A stretch of 64,000 nucleotides of DNA from Neorhodopirellula pilleata (GCF_007859915.1 NZ_SJPM01000009.1:114024-178023), one strand, 5' to 3'. Numbered from the stretch's first letter, positions 44,849 through 54,245 are shown. The notes: generated by a model not told the origin, from the letters alone. Numbers and translations: made by a program.

Positions 44849-47800
44849 TTAACGCGGTTCGATTCTTGCCGGATCGATCACGACGTGCTTGACGCGTTCA
44901 CGTTTCCACGTGTATGTGATGTGAACCAATCCGTCATCGGCTTGAATGATTGCCGGGTAACTGAACTCGGCTTTCTTTTCTTCATCCAATATCCCGATGT
45001 CACTCCATGACAAACCGTCGTTCGAAACGGCTAAGGACAAAACACCTCGGCCGCCCCATCCGGTGCGTCCGTCGGTGACTTTGCCGGATCGGTCTGTCGG
45101 GTTGTAAACCAACAGATGTCGGCCGTCGGTGAGGGTGACCGCTTCGATCCCCGAGTTCGGGTTGGGCAAATCGATCGCTTGCAAGTCGGACCAGGTCGCC
45201 CCATCGTCGTCTGAAAAACTACTGACGACGACGTTCTCTTGAGTGCGGCAGAGAACCTGCAGACGTCCGTCGCCGTGTTTCAAAAGAGTCGGCTGAATCG
45301 CGTTGAATTCTTTACCGTCGTTGATCGGACCGATGGTCTTCCAAACGCCACCGGATTGGGCGATGCCGCCGAAGGCTTCGCCGACGGGCGAAACCTTCTC
45401 GAAGTGAATTCGCCATCCGTCGTATTCGGTCGATGAACCGCACAGTAGCACGTTGTCGTCCAACAGGACCGGTTTACAACGTACTGGCCCGACGATGCCT
45501 TCAGGCAATCTTCGTCGGTCTTGGAAAGTCCGGCCACGATCGTAGCTAACCATGATCTCGCCCCACCACGATCTGGGATTCGGGCCGACCTTGAAAAACA
45601 ACAGCGTCGGACCGTCGCCGGGCATCTGAAACAAAACCGGGTTCCAGCACGGATATCGGAGATCGTCGTGCTGAACCCCCGTGGCGACCAAGCTCGGGCC
45701 GGACCATTGCAGTCCGTCATGATAAGACGTGTAGATTCCGACATCCTCTTTGCCCTCTTTCGAGCCGCCGAACCAAGCGGTGACCAAACCACGGCTATTT
45801 TGGCAAATCGTCGATGCGTGGCATTCTTTGAAACTCGCCTTCGTGTAGATGAACTCGTCCTTGATCCATCCAGGGAATCTCGGTTGGGGCGTTGAGGGTG
45901 GCGGCGACAAGGTCATGGCTTCTTTCGAAAACGTTAAGCATTCGTCATGGGAGACGTGATAGATGCGACCATTCTCGCTACCGACCAAGAGGTCCGGTTT
46001 TCCGTCCCGATCGAAATCGCAGACCGCCGGACTGGAGGTATGCCCGGCAACATTGCGGGTCGCCAAGTTGCCCACACGTTTCATCACGACGCGAGCTTGA
46101 CCGTCGATCGTTTCGGTCGCGCAGTTGCGGTACCACATCGCGTTTTCTGAATTCACCAAAACGTCCAAACGCGAGTCCCCGTCCCAATCAACGACCGCTA
46201 ATTTGACGCGGCCCGATCGACCGCAACTGCCCGCGTTGAGTTGCAATGGTTGACGATCTTCACCGACGAAAAGTCGCTCGGCGGCACCGCCTCGGTTGCG
46301 GAACGTTAAATAACCTTCTTGGTCGAGCAGCACCAAATCCAACGCGTCGTCTTGATTGAAGTCCACCGCGACAGGAGTGGTTCGCCACTGCGTCAACGCC
46401 GAGCCGGATCGGGTTTGCCACCAATACCACGCCGGCGGACTTTCGCTCAAACCGGTATCGAAGTCTTGCCGGATCAATCGGTCACCATCGCGGATCAGCA
46501 ATCCCAAACGAGACAAAATGGAGTTGTAGATAATGTCGCCATCTCCATCGCCGTCCCAATCGGCGACCGACAAAGTCGTGTATCCCCATTTCGCTTCGCA
46601 GGGACCTTGGATCGATCCGTTCTCGCCGGCCATGATTCGAAACGGTACCGAGGTGCCGTCTTGTTCGACATTCAATAAAACCGGTGCGGCCCATTTGGGC
46701 AAACTCTCGGAATCGTTTTCGTCGGCCGGACCGAGGTTTTCGAACAGACCGATCTCGCCTGCCGTGTTGCCGCACAAGATGTCTTCATCACCGTCACCGT
46801 CCCAATCATAGGCATAAGGTGTTGCCAGAGCACCAAACTTCAACGTGTCGGCTTGTTGTTGAAAGTAAACCGGTGCTCGGAACACCGGCTGTTCGTCGCG
46901 TCGTTCGCCGGTGTTTTCGACCAGGGCAACACGACCGTCTTCGTCCCCGACGATCAGATCAAAATCGCCATCCCCGTCCCAGTCGATTGATGTCGGCGTG
47001 ATCATCTGCAAGTGCATCACGAGCGGATCGCCGTTGTCATCGTTGAGTTTGATTCCGGCGGCGTAGCGAGGCTCGGTCCGCGAACCGAGGTTTTGAAAAT
47101 ACGTGAACCCGTCCATGAACTCGCCGCACAGCAGATCCAAATCGCCGTCGCCATCGAAGTCGGCAAAGTTGGGGCTCGGCCATCCATAAACGTCGATCTC
47201 GCCGCCACCGGCATGGAGGCGTGGGATCTGGTTGGAGTATTTGGGATTCCCGTCGGTGCCTTCATTGCGGATCAGGTACAGATAACCATGCAACGGGCCG
47301 TTTTGCCAAACGCCACGGTTGTCGTACGCATGGTCCCAACCCAAGTCGCCCCAGTCACCCGCGCCGACGACGATGTCATGATCACCGTCGCCGTCGTAAT
47401 CGACGTAACGCCACATGTTCGCGCGGGTCCGGCCGTGTTGATCGGCGTTGGGGTTTGATCTCGCATTGATTTTGGCGGGATGATCGAAATCAAATTTGCC
47501 CGTATCCGGGTCACGTCGATACTCGCTGCCCGGTTTGAGCAGAACCGGTTCCCCGTCGACTTGACTCAACATCATGTAATGATGTCCCGGCCCTAATCGC
47601 ACCGCCGGTTTGAAAACCGGCATCTTGATCGACGGATCTTGGGTCGGATTCTCGAAGTAATAAACCCCGTCGGAAGGCTTGTCAGGACAGGCGACGAGCA
47701 GATCCAGATCGCCGTCGCCGTCGTAGTCCAGTGGCATCGGATAAGCCCACAATCCGACGCCCAGGTCAACCACCAAATCGGGATGTCGGTAAGCAAGCGG

Positions 47801-47911
47801 CTGAAGCTTTTCGCTACTTTGAGCGGAGGACCGCGTGGCTGAACAGGCCACGCTCCACAGGGTCAATAAAGAAAGAACGCGGCGCGTCCAGAGCGAATTC
47901 AAAGTCAACAT
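44849..47911 (-). CDS. Secreted FG-GAP repeat protein fused to a sialidase-like domain
   Basis: A 1020-residue protein. A signal peptide occupies about the first 30 residues. The N-terminal two thirds hold nine calcium-binding FG-GAP/VCBS-type motifs (for example DYDGDGDLDLLVA, DFDGDGDLDLLCG, DWDGDGDFDLIVG, DFDRDGKPDLLVG), which predict a beta-propeller. From about residue 690 a six-bladed sialidase/neuraminidase-like (BNR) domain begins with KDEFIYTKASFKECHASTI and includes Asp-box sequences SYDRGRTFQD, SDDDGATWSD and SNDGLSWSD. A role in binding and cleaving extracellular glycans is likely; whether it acts on sialic acid is not shown by the sequence. Confidence 0.88.
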   Translation of the reverse strand: MLTLNSLWTRRVLSLLTLWSVACSATRSSAQSSEKLQPLAYRHPDLVVDLGVGLWAYPMPLDYDGDGDLDLLVACPDKPSDGVYYFENPTQDPSIKMPVFKPAVRLGPGHHYMMLSQVDGEPVLLKPGSEYRRDPDTGKFDFDHPAKINARSNPNADQHGRTRANMWRYVDYDGDGDHDIVVGAGDWGDLGWDHAYDNRGVWQNGPLHGYLYLIRNEGTDGNPKYSNQIPRLHAGGGEIDVYGWPSPNFADFDGDGDLDLLCGEFMDGFTYFQNLGSRTEPRYAAGIKLNDDNGDPLVMHLQMITPTSIDWDGDGDFDLIVGDEDGRVALVENTGERRDEQPVFRAPVYFQQQADTLKFGALATPYAYDWDGDGDEDILCGNTAGEIGLFENLGPADENDSESLPKWAAPVLLNVEQDGTSVPFRIMAGENGSIQGPCEAKWGYTTLSVADWDGDGDGDIIYNSILSRLGLLIRDGDRLIRQDFDTGLSESPPAWYWWQTRSGSALTQWRTTPVAVDFNQDDALDLVLLDQEGYLTFRNRGGAAERLFVGEDRQPLQLNAGSCGRSGRVKLAVVDWDGDSRLDVLVNSENAMWYRNCATETIDGQARVVMKRVGNLATRNVAGHTSSPAVCDFDRDGKPDLLVGSENGRIYHVSHDECLTFSKEAMTLSPPPSTPQPRFPGWIKDEFIYTKASFKECHASTICQNSRGLVTAWFGGSKEGKEDVGIYTSYHDGLQWSGPSLVATGVQHDDLRYPCWNPVLFQMPGDGPTLLFFKVGPNPRSWWGEIMVSYDRGRTFQDRRRLPEGIVGPVRCKPVLLDDNVLLCGSSTEYDGWRIHFEKVSPVGEAFGGIAQSGGVWKTIGPINDGKEFNAIQPTLLKHGDGRLQVLCRTQENVVVSSFSDDDGATWSDLQAIDLPNPNSGIEAVTLTDGRHLLVYNPTDRSGKVTDGRTGWGGRGVLSLAVSNDGLSWSDIGILDEEKKAEFSYPAIIQADDGLVHITYTWKRERVKHVVIDPARIEPR

Positions 47912-48253
47912 AAGGCGGCTTCAAGGCGAGAGGGGATGACGGCGGGACCTCGTAGTCTATAGAGACCAAGGGCGGTCGTCAAATTCGGCTTGGATCGCAA
48001 GCGGCGTGTTGATTTAGTGCGTTCGTCAGTTTTTGTGAGTCGATGGCGCTAGCGGGCTGTTGATTTAATCGTTTAACGGCAAGCCGCAGGCGACGGAGCT
48101 TGAGAACGCAGACGCCTGCGGCTTGCCGTTAAACGAAAACGCCCAATCGTGCACTAAATCAACACGCCGTCACGCTTCCGGTTTCGATGAGGGCTAAAAC
48201 AACAGCCCACAAGCGTCCGTCAAGCGACTGCTCCGTAGCCGTTCCGGCTTGGC
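47912..48253. other. Intergenic region carrying palindromic repeats
   Basis: No gene. It contains an isolated repeat arm (48003-48024, ggcgtgttgatttagtgc) in addition to the complete 107-bp palindrome at 48058-48164. It therefore appears to be a place where such elements collected. Confidence 0.6.
48058..48164. repeat. 107-bp palindromic repeat, copy B
   Basis: Inner arms at 48070-48092 and 48113-48135, outer ends tgttgatt and aatcaaca. The flanking sequences between inner arms and ends (gggcgttttc on one side, taa on the other) show that it is inverted relative to copy A at 17672-17778. Only the loop and a few bases differ. Confidence 0.82.
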
Positions 48254-48724
48254 TTACTCTTGAATTTTCATGGCTTCTTCGAACGTGGTAAACCGCCACT
48301 GGATCGTTTGTCCCGATTCGACGGTGACTGATCCGATGCCCTTGGTCGCGAATTCGCCGTCGATCGTGTAGGTCCAACCGCGGTTTGCGTCGGTGGTAAC
48401 CGAATGGATGCTTTGGACAAACGCGGTGACGCCTTCGCCGGAGATGACCATCTCCAGCGGTTCGTCGGGTTGACTGGCCATGCCACGCATCACCGACTCG
48501 AGTGATTCGCCGTCATGAACCGGAACGATTTGCCGGATATTCTCGGTGGGCTCGTCGGAGTTCAAGATGATCTCGATCGTCACCGTGCCGACGTCTTCGG
48601 CCACGTCGACGGACGGGTTTTCGATCGTTTGCGAACGCTGGCAGCCGCTTCCACACACCACTAACGTGGCGAGGACGGCGATGCAAGAAATTCGCAGGAT
48701 CGGAAACGGGGGAAAACGATGCAT
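48254..48724 (-). CDS. DUF4430-like lipoprotein
   Basis: About 156 residues from ATG at 48724; the open frame continues far upstream but is there antisense to aroH. A signal peptide with the lipobox-like VVCGSGC ends at about residue 27, so lipid attachment is likely. The mature part, with IRQIVPVHDGESLESVMRGMA, RGWTYTIDGEFATKGIGSVTVESGQTIQWRFT, matches the DUF4430 (transcobalamin C-terminal-like) pattern. Ligand unknown. It stands divergent from aroH. Confidence 0.75.
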   Translation of the reverse strand: MHRFPPFPILRISCIAVLATLVVCGSGCQRSQTIENPSVDVAEDVGTVTIEIILNSDEPTENIRQIVPVHDGESLESVMRGMASQPDEPLEMVISGEGVTAFVQSIHSVTTDANRGWTYTIDGEFATKGIGSVTVESGQTIQWRFTTFEEAMKIQE

Positions 48725-48914
48725 GGGTTGATCGCCGCTGGAGGTTAGTGGTCCGGGCCGAAACTCCTGTCGAGTTTCGCTACCCCGAAAATCAATCGTG
48801 ATAGAGCAGTAGTCGCAAATTGAGATTGACGGTATCTTGTCGATAGTCCTAACCGAGTTCACTGGAATTGGGAAGTCAGGACTTGGTTCTCGTTCTGGAA
48901 GGTTTGCATTGACG

Positions 48915-49343
48915 ATGACGGTATGCCGAGGGGTGCGAGGTGCGACGACGGTCGACAACGATGATCGGGAGGAGATCCTCAAGGCGACGACGCAGTTGCT
49001 CGCACTGATGATTCGTCGCAACGGAATCGAATCGACCGACGTGGCGAGCGCGATGTTCACGGTCACCAAAGACTTGCACAGCGAGTTCCCGGCATTGGCG
49101 GCGCGGCAATTGGGATGGCTCGAAGTTCCGTTGTTGTGTGGATATGAGGTGTCCGTTGCCGGATCGCTGCCACGCTGTATTCGCATTCTCTTGCACTGGA
49201 ATACGGATCTGGGGCAATCCGACATCCAGCACGTCTACATTCGTGACGCCGTCAAACTGCGACCGGATTTAACTCGCATCCCGAGCGTCGATTTTGAAGA
49301 GCTCGAAGAATGGATTCAACAACACTTGCGAGACGACACTTGA
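48915..49343 (+). CDS. aroH: Chorismate mutase, AroH type
   Basis: About 142 residues from ATG at 48915; the frame is open further upstream without a convincing start. Conserved elements of the Bacillus-type (AroH) chorismate mutase are visible: MTVCRGVRGATTVDNDDREEIL with active-site Arg, SAMFTVTKDLHSEFPALAAR, LLCGYEVSVAGSLPRCIRILLHWNT (Glu and Arg of the active site) and HVYIRDAVKLRPDL. It converts chorismate to prephenate for Phe/Tyr synthesis. It heads an overlapping gene row with an unknown protein, a sigma54 activator and a glycosyltransferase. Confidence 0.93.
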   Translation: MTVCRGVRGATTVDNDDREEILKATTQLLALMIRRNGIESTDVASAMFTVTKDLHSEFPALAARQLGWLEVPLLCGYEVSVAGSLPRCIRILLHWNTDLGQSDIQHVYIRDAVKLRPDLTRIPSVDFEELEEWIQQHLRDDT

Positions 49344-50350
49344 GACTGAATTGGATCGCATCGACGACCCTCAGTTTGTTGCGGGCGGTCGAATCCGCCG
49401 GTCGTTCTTCGGCTCGCACACCGCTGAAGCAGCCCGAGCATGTCGCGACGATTCGCGATCAGGCCAGGCGGGTGACCGATCGTTTGGTGTCCGCATCGGT
49501 CATCGAATCGGATTTTTGGGACCATTTGATTGATGAGGTGGTGTCATGCGGTAACGATCCCGCGTTAACGGCTCAGCTTTGCGAAGTCGCACTGTTGCGG
49601 GCAGGGCATTCGCACCTTCAATCCGATCAAACGGCCGCTGCGATTTTTCGATCACTGGAAACGTGTCGGCTCGCGTTCCAGGCTGACTCGCCCCGGTTGG
49701 CGGAACAACTTCGATTGCGGTATGCACCGTTGAAGCAGGCATACGAAGCCTACGGCCCCGGCATGTTGCGTTCGATCGGTAATCAAATCTGGAACGGTTC
49801 TCCACCGAAGGATTGGTGGCCGGGAAAGGCGACCGTTCACGCGGCCGCTCCCATCATGACGGGTGCGGCCGGCCGTAGCACGGGGCAAACCTCCGTTTGG
49901 ATCGAAGCGGTCCTGACCGACGTTTCACCCGAGGTTCCTGAATGGCTGCGGTTGGTCCATCAGTTGACGGAGATGGCCGTTGAGACCCACACGCGAACCC
50001 ACGCGAGCCATTTGGGCGAGGACCCGGCAAAATCAAGCAGTTCTTCGGCGTCCGAGTTGCCTTGGTCCCTGGGCATTGTTCCTTTGATCCTTCATCAAGC
50101 CGCCGACCGAGGTTTCATCAACGGATCACCGATGCCATTGGGGACGGCGCTTCGACTTTGGCAAACGTCCGACGAATGCTCAACGAAACCGAGAGGCCAT
50201 GTCAATGAACTCGGGGCCGTCTTGGATAAGTGGTGGGTCGGTGTTGGTTCGCAAGCGAAGGCGTTCCCGATCGCGTTGAAACAGCTTTCAGAGATGCTCG
50301 TTACGGCTGGACTGCCGTCGACGTTGCCCTCATTCATGGAGGATCGCTAA
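49310..50350 (+). CDS. Unknown protein in the aroH operon
   Basis: Up to 346 residues, mostly helical by appearance. I do not recognise a family. A His/Glu-containing stretch (LVHQLTEMAVETHTRTHASHLGED) and IVPLILHQAADRGFINGSPMPLG are the most distinctive segments. The ATG at 49310 overlaps aroH by 34 bp. Its TAA stop overlaps the ATG of the sigma54 activator by 1 bp, so it is almost certainly translated with that gene. Confidence 0.7.
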   Translation: MDSTTLARRHLRLNWIASTTLSLLRAVESAGRSSARTPLKQPEHVATIRDQARRVTDRLVSASVIESDFWDHLIDEVVSCGNDPALTAQLCEVALLRAGHSHLQSDQTAAAIFRSLETCRLAFQADSPRLAEQLRLRYAPLKQAYEAYGPGMLRSIGNQIWNGSPPKDWWPGKATVHAAAPIMTGAAGRSTGQTSVWIEAVLTDVSPEVPEWLRLVHQLTEMAVETHTRTHASHLGEDPAKSSSSSASELPWSLGIVPLILHQAADRGFINGSPMPLGTALRLWQTSDECSTKPRGHVNELGAVLDKWWVGVGSQAKAFPIALKQLSEMLVTAGLPSTLPSFMEDR

Positions 50351-52161
50351 TGGTTGCCTACCTCGCCGTTCAAACCGGGCAAGAAAAAGGAACCCAGTAT
50401 CCGCTCGATCCGGATCGTCCGATGCACATCGGCCGCGCCACCGGCTGCGAGATCATGCTCACCGATCCGAACAGTAGCCGGTTCCATGCGGTTGTCTATT
50501 ACGAAGACTACGCATGGCACCTGCGGGATACTGATAGCCGCAACGGCACCCTCGTCAACGGACAAAAAGTCAAGCACGCCCGACTGATCGATCAAACTCA
50601 AATCGTCATTGGCAAGACCTCCTTGCAACTGATCGTACCCGAAGGCGAATCGGCGTCGGGCGATCCCTTGTCCCAGACGCTCTACGATGATCTCGATCAT
50701 TGGAAGGCTCGCGAGTCGGATCTCGTGAAAGAATCCAGCGAGTTGATCGACCATCCGAATCACTTGCTCGATCTTTACCAACTCAGTCTCTCGTTGTTGC
50801 ACGGTCAAAAGCCAGACGATGTGATTGACACGACCTTGCAACTGTTGCTCGATCGCACAAGCTCTGATGCGATCGCATTGGCGATCGAAGCGAGTGACGG
50901 ACGTTGGAAAATTCGTCGCCAATTTCCCAAGAAGAAAAACACCATCCAGCTCGACCGCACGCAGCTTAAACGGGTCACCAAAAGCCGCAATGTCTACGCG
51001 AGTGAATACCCCGATTCGAACGGGAGTCTCGATCACGATCCGTTTTGTATCATGGTTCCGATCGTCGACAACGACACGTCGATCGGCGTCTTGATTCTCC
51101 AGCGCACCGAAAAGGTTTATGACGACACGTTGATCGAGTTGGTCGTCGGTGCGGCCGGGTTGCTCGCGAGCGGTTTAGTTCAATCGACGTTCACCGAAAG
51201 TCTGATCGTTGAAAACCAACGCATCGCCGATCGAAATGCGGATCAAGGCGAGTTGATCGGCGATAGTAAAATCATGGTCAAGCTGAAAGAACGGATTCAA
51301 CGGGTCGGCAAGGCCAGCGGATCGGTCTTGATTCGTGGCGAGAGTGGGTCGGGAAAGGAACTCGTTGCCCGCGCCGTCCACCGGGCTAGCCATCGAAACG
51401 ATCGACCGATGTTGACGGTCAATTGCGCGGCAATCCCCAAGGACCTGCTCGAGAGTCAATTGTTTGGTCACAAGCGAGGTTCGTTCACCGGCGCGGACGC
51501 CGACCATGTCGGCTTGTTCGAACAAGCCGATCAAGGCACGCTGTTTCTCGATGAGATCGGCGAAATGACGCTTGAAGGTCAGGCGAAATTACTGCGGATT
51601 CTTGAGGGGCATCCGTTCTTACCGGTCGGGGCGAGCAAGCAAGTCCGCGTCGACGTGCGGGTGATCGCCGCAACGAATCGTGACCTGACCGAGTTCGTTC
51701 GTGACGGACGATTTCGTGAGGACCTTTACTATCGGCTCAGCGTGTTCGAACTTCCCGTGCCGCCGCTTCGAGACCGCGGCGAAGACATTGACCATTTGAT
51801 CGATCACTTTCTTGCTCATTTCTTGTTGCAACACGGCCGACCCAAGTTGGCTCTGTCGGCCGCCGCGCGCAGTCGGTTGCAAACCTACCCGTGGCCGGGC
51901 AACGTGCGACAGCTTCGCAACGTCATCGATAGCGCCGTTGTGATGGCCGACGAACCCGAGATCATGGAAGACGACCTAGGTCTCCGCGATGCGGGTTTGA
52001 CGAACCTTGATACGCTGCGAATCGACATTTGGGAAAAACGGTTAATCGAAAAGGCGTTGTCGCGTTCCAGTGGCAGTGTTCCCGAAGCGGCCAAACTGTT
52101 GGGCATCAGCCGCGCGACCGCGTATCGCAAGATTGCCGAATACGAGATTGATCGAAATTGA
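50350..52161 (+). CDS. FHA-GAF-sigma54-dependent transcriptional activator
   Basis: About 603 residues from ATG at 50350. An FHA domain is at about residues 1-100 (HIGRATGCEIMLTDPNSSRFHAVV, DTDSRNGTLVNG), a GAF-like domain at about 140-280, and an AAA+ sigma54-interaction domain from about 295. The latter has Walker A GESGSGKE, the loop GSFTGAD instead of GAFTGA, Walker B TLFLDEIGEM and the arginine-containing DLYYRLSVFELPVPPLRDR. A Fis-type helix-turn-helix (AAKLLGISRATAYRKIAEYEI) ends the protein. The FHA domain points to control by phosphothreonine signals from a Ser/Thr kinase. Confidence 0.95.
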   Translation: MVAYLAVQTGQEKGTQYPLDPDRPMHIGRATGCEIMLTDPNSSRFHAVVYYEDYAWHLRDTDSRNGTLVNGQKVKHARLIDQTQIVIGKTSLQLIVPEGESASGDPLSQTLYDDLDHWKARESDLVKESSELIDHPNHLLDLYQLSLSLLHGQKPDDVIDTTLQLLLDRTSSDAIALAIEASDGRWKIRRQFPKKKNTIQLDRTQLKRVTKSRNVYASEYPDSNGSLDHDPFCIMVPIVDNDTSIGVLILQRTEKVYDDTLIELVVGAAGLLASGLVQSTFTESLIVENQRIADRNADQGELIGDSKIMVKLKERIQRVGKASGSVLIRGESGSGKELVARAVHRASHRNDRPMLTVNCAAIPKDLLESQLFGHKRGSFTGADADHVGLFEQADQGTLFLDEIGEMTLEGQAKLLRILEGHPFLPVGASKQVRVDVRVIAATNRDLTEFVRDGRFREDLYYRLSVFELPVPPLRDRGEDIDHLIDHFLAHFLLQHGRPKLALSAAARSRLQTYPWPGNVRQLRNVIDSAVVMADEPEIMEDDLGLRDAGLTNLDTLRIDIWEKRLIEKALSRSSGSVPEAAKLLGISRATAYRKIAEYEIDRN

Positions 52162-53405
52162 CGACCACCGATCGACCGATCGCGATCCTTTCCGCGTGCG
52201 GTTCCCGTGGCGATGTCAATCCGATCGCGGCGATCGCTCGCGAACTTGTCGAACTGGGTTACGAGTGCCACGTGAGTGTCGCCGAGCCATACGCCGACGT
52301 CGTTAGCGCAGCGGGCGCGATTCCGAATGTCGTGATCGACCGCAAATCGTTTGATGCGATCGTTTCACAATCGTCTTTCTGGAAACCGCTGGCCGGTGGG
52401 CGACGGGTTCTGACCGAAGTCGTTCAAGGTTTCTTTCAACCCCATCTTGATTTCATCGAACGACACTATGTTCCCGGCCGGACGACGTTGGTGGCACATC
52501 CGCTCGATTTCGCGTCACGGGTGTTTCGTGAGATCCACCCCGATTGCCCGCTAACCAGCATTCATTTGGCGCCGGCGATGATGCGACACCCGGAATTTCC
52601 TCCGCGGTTATTGCCCGATCGTGTTTGGACACGTTGGGTGCTACCGAGTGGTTGGCCCCGATGGAACCGGGCGACGTATTGGCTGGGCGACTACTGTTTT
52701 CTTGATCGGATCTTGGGACCGACCGTGAACAGAGCCCGCCGCAAATTGGGTGGGTTGCCGAAGCAACGCCGCCTGATGAATCATTGGTGGCATTCTCCCG
52801 ATCAGGTGCTCGCAATGTACCCCGCCTGGTTCGCGCCTGAAATCGCGTCGCAATACGCGAGTGAACGGTTCCACTTCGTCGGCTTTCCACTCGACGATGG
52901 GATTGCGGGGGAGTCTGCCGATCAATCGTTTGAGCCTCCGGTTTCGGAAAATCGGCCTCTGTTGGTCACGACCGGTTCGGCCCATCACGGTGACGCGGAG
53001 TTCGTCCGGCGGGTTGCTCAAATATGTCAGCGCAGAAACGTACCCGTCGTCTCCTGCTGTCCCTCAAATCCTCGGCTCAACGTCGGCACCAACAACCTCC
53101 ATAGCGTCGGATACATTCCGTTAGGACGGTGGTTGCCGCATTGTCGCGGGCTGATTCATCACGGCGGCGTGGGCACGACCAGTCGCGCGATCGATGCCGG
53201 AATTCCCCAAATGATTCGGCCGCTCGCGTTTGATCAATTTGATCATGCTCAACGGATCGAACGCTTCTGCCTGGGGATTTGGTTGCGAAATGATCGAGAA
53301 CTCGAATCGGCCGTGTCTCGCTTGCTCGAGTACGAGGTGAAGCCGTCTGATCGGCCTGTCGCCAGCGCCAATCGGGTGGCCGCCGAGATGATTCATCGGC
53401 TCTAA
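52158..53405 (+). CDS. UGT-type glycosyltransferase (GT1)
   Basis: A 415-residue protein. TTG at 52158 overlaps the activator's stop codon (TTGA), which fixes the start. N-terminal PIAILSACGSRGDVNPIAAIARELVELGYECHV is typical of sterol glucosyltransferase/macrolide glycosyltransferase-like enzymes. The donor site is HHGGVGTTSRAIDAGIPQMIRPLAFDQFDHAQRIE. It probably glycosylates a lipid or secondary metabolite. Last gene of the aroH row; the exopolysaccharide operon begins 175 bp downstream. Confidence 0.92.
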   Translation: MTTTDRPIAILSACGSRGDVNPIAAIARELVELGYECHVSVAEPYADVVSAAGAIPNVVIDRKSFDAIVSQSSFWKPLAGGRRVLTEVVQGFFQPHLDFIERHYVPGRTTLVAHPLDFASRVFREIHPDCPLTSIHLAPAMMRHPEFPPRLLPDRVWTRWVLPSGWPRWNRATYWLGDYCFLDRILGPTVNRARRKLGGLPKQRRLMNHWWHSPDQVLAMYPAWFAPEIASQYASERFHFVGFPLDDGIAGESADQSFEPPVSENRPLLVTTGSAHHGDAEFVRRVAQICQRRNVPVVSCCPSNPRLNVGTNNLHSVGYIPLGRWLPHCRGLIHHGGVGTTSRAIDAGIPQMIRPLAFDQFDHAQRIERFCLGIWLRNDRELESAVSRLLEYEVKPSDRPVASANRVAAEMIHRL

Positions 53406-53422
53406 ATAGCCGAAATCGATCC

Positions 53423-53450
53423 TTGCGAATGACCGACACCTGTTTAATAT
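53423..53450 (+). promoter_or_regulatory. Possible sigma70-type promoter of the exopolysaccharide operon
   Basis: ttgcga at 53423-53428 and taatat at 53445-53450 are separated by 16 bp, about 130 bp before the first gene of the operon. The match is visual only and planctomycete promoters are poorly defined. Confidence 0.3.
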
Positions 53451-53579
53451 GGGGAGACTTTGCGGATTAGGGAGATATTTGAGCATTCTAAATCAGGCAG
53501 ACTATCAAGCTGGGCATTTTCGGCGCTGGGCTTTTGAACACCTTCCCGCCCCCCAACAAGAGAGACTTCGGAGTCGTTG

Positions 53580-54245
53580 ATGACCGCGTTGTTAGAGATG
53601 CCCATCGCCACCGACGCAGCTCCGTCGATAGAGCGCCGGAGCCATCCGAGTTGGAAACGCATCCTTGACCTTTCAGTGGTGGCGATGGCGACGCCAATCC
53701 TGGCCCCCCTTCTGGTTGCCGTCGCGGTCTACATTCGTTTGGTTTCGAAAGGACCAGTTCTATTCCTGCAGTCTCGCGTCGGCTATGGCGGCGAATTCTT
53801 CACGATCTACAAATTTCGAACGATGCACGTATCGTCCCGAGGGCGTGACTGCGGGCACCGCAGCTACGTGGCGGCACATGCGGGCACCGGTACTCCAGTT
53901 AAGAAGCCAGATCTTCGCCATGAACTGATTCCCGGCGGCGGTCTGATCCGCAAATTATCAATCGATGAATTCCCACAACTCATTAATGTGTTTTTAGGAA
54001 ACATGAGTATCGTAGGACCGAGGCCTGACTTGATGCAACTGGAAGACTATCAACCTTGGCAATTGGAAAGGTTCGGAGTCTTGCCGGGTATGACCGGATT
54101 GTGGCAGGTCAGCGGCAAGAACGAATTGACTCTGGAAGAAATGATCGAGTTGGATATTCGTTATGCCCGGCATCGTTCCCTGGCGGGTGACTTGAAAATC
54201 ATTCTAAAAACATTTGTGGTCTTGATTTTTGACTTCAATGAATGA
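53580..54245 (+). CDS. Initiating sugar transferase (polyprenyl-phosphate glycosyl-1-phosphate transferase)
   Basis: About 221 residues from ATG at 53580 with GGAG upstream. A single N-terminal hydrophobic segment (KRILDLSVVAMATPILAPLLVAVAVYIRL) is followed by the catalytic core of the bacterial sugar transferase family: GPVLFLQSRVGYGGEFFTIYKFRTM, LIRKLSIDEFPQLINVFLGNMSIVGPRPDL and PGMTGLWQVSGKNELT. It is the short form without the N-terminal membrane/CoA-binding-like part. It loads the first sugar phosphate onto undecaprenyl phosphate and starts repeat-unit synthesis. Confidence 0.95.
   Translation: MTALLEMPIATDAAPSIERRSHPSWKRILDLSVVAMATPILAPLLVAVAVYIRLVSKGPVLFLQSRVGYGGEFFTIYKFRTMHVSSRGRDCGHRSYVAAHAGTGTPVKKPDLRHELIPGGGLIRKLSIDEFPQLINVFLGNMSIVGPRPDLMQLEDYQPWQLERFGVLPGMTGLWQVSGKNELTLEEMIELDIRYARHRSLAGDLKIILKTFVVLIFDFNE

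Noticed and set aside
48725..49225. Long N-terminal extension of the DUF4430-like lipoprotein
   Set aside because: It is antisense to aroH and would put the lipoprotein signal in the middle of the chain.
53406..53579. A small gene between the UGT and the sugar transferase
   Set aside because: Only a short minus-strand shadow frame exists; the stretch is better explained as the leader of the exopolysaccharide operon.
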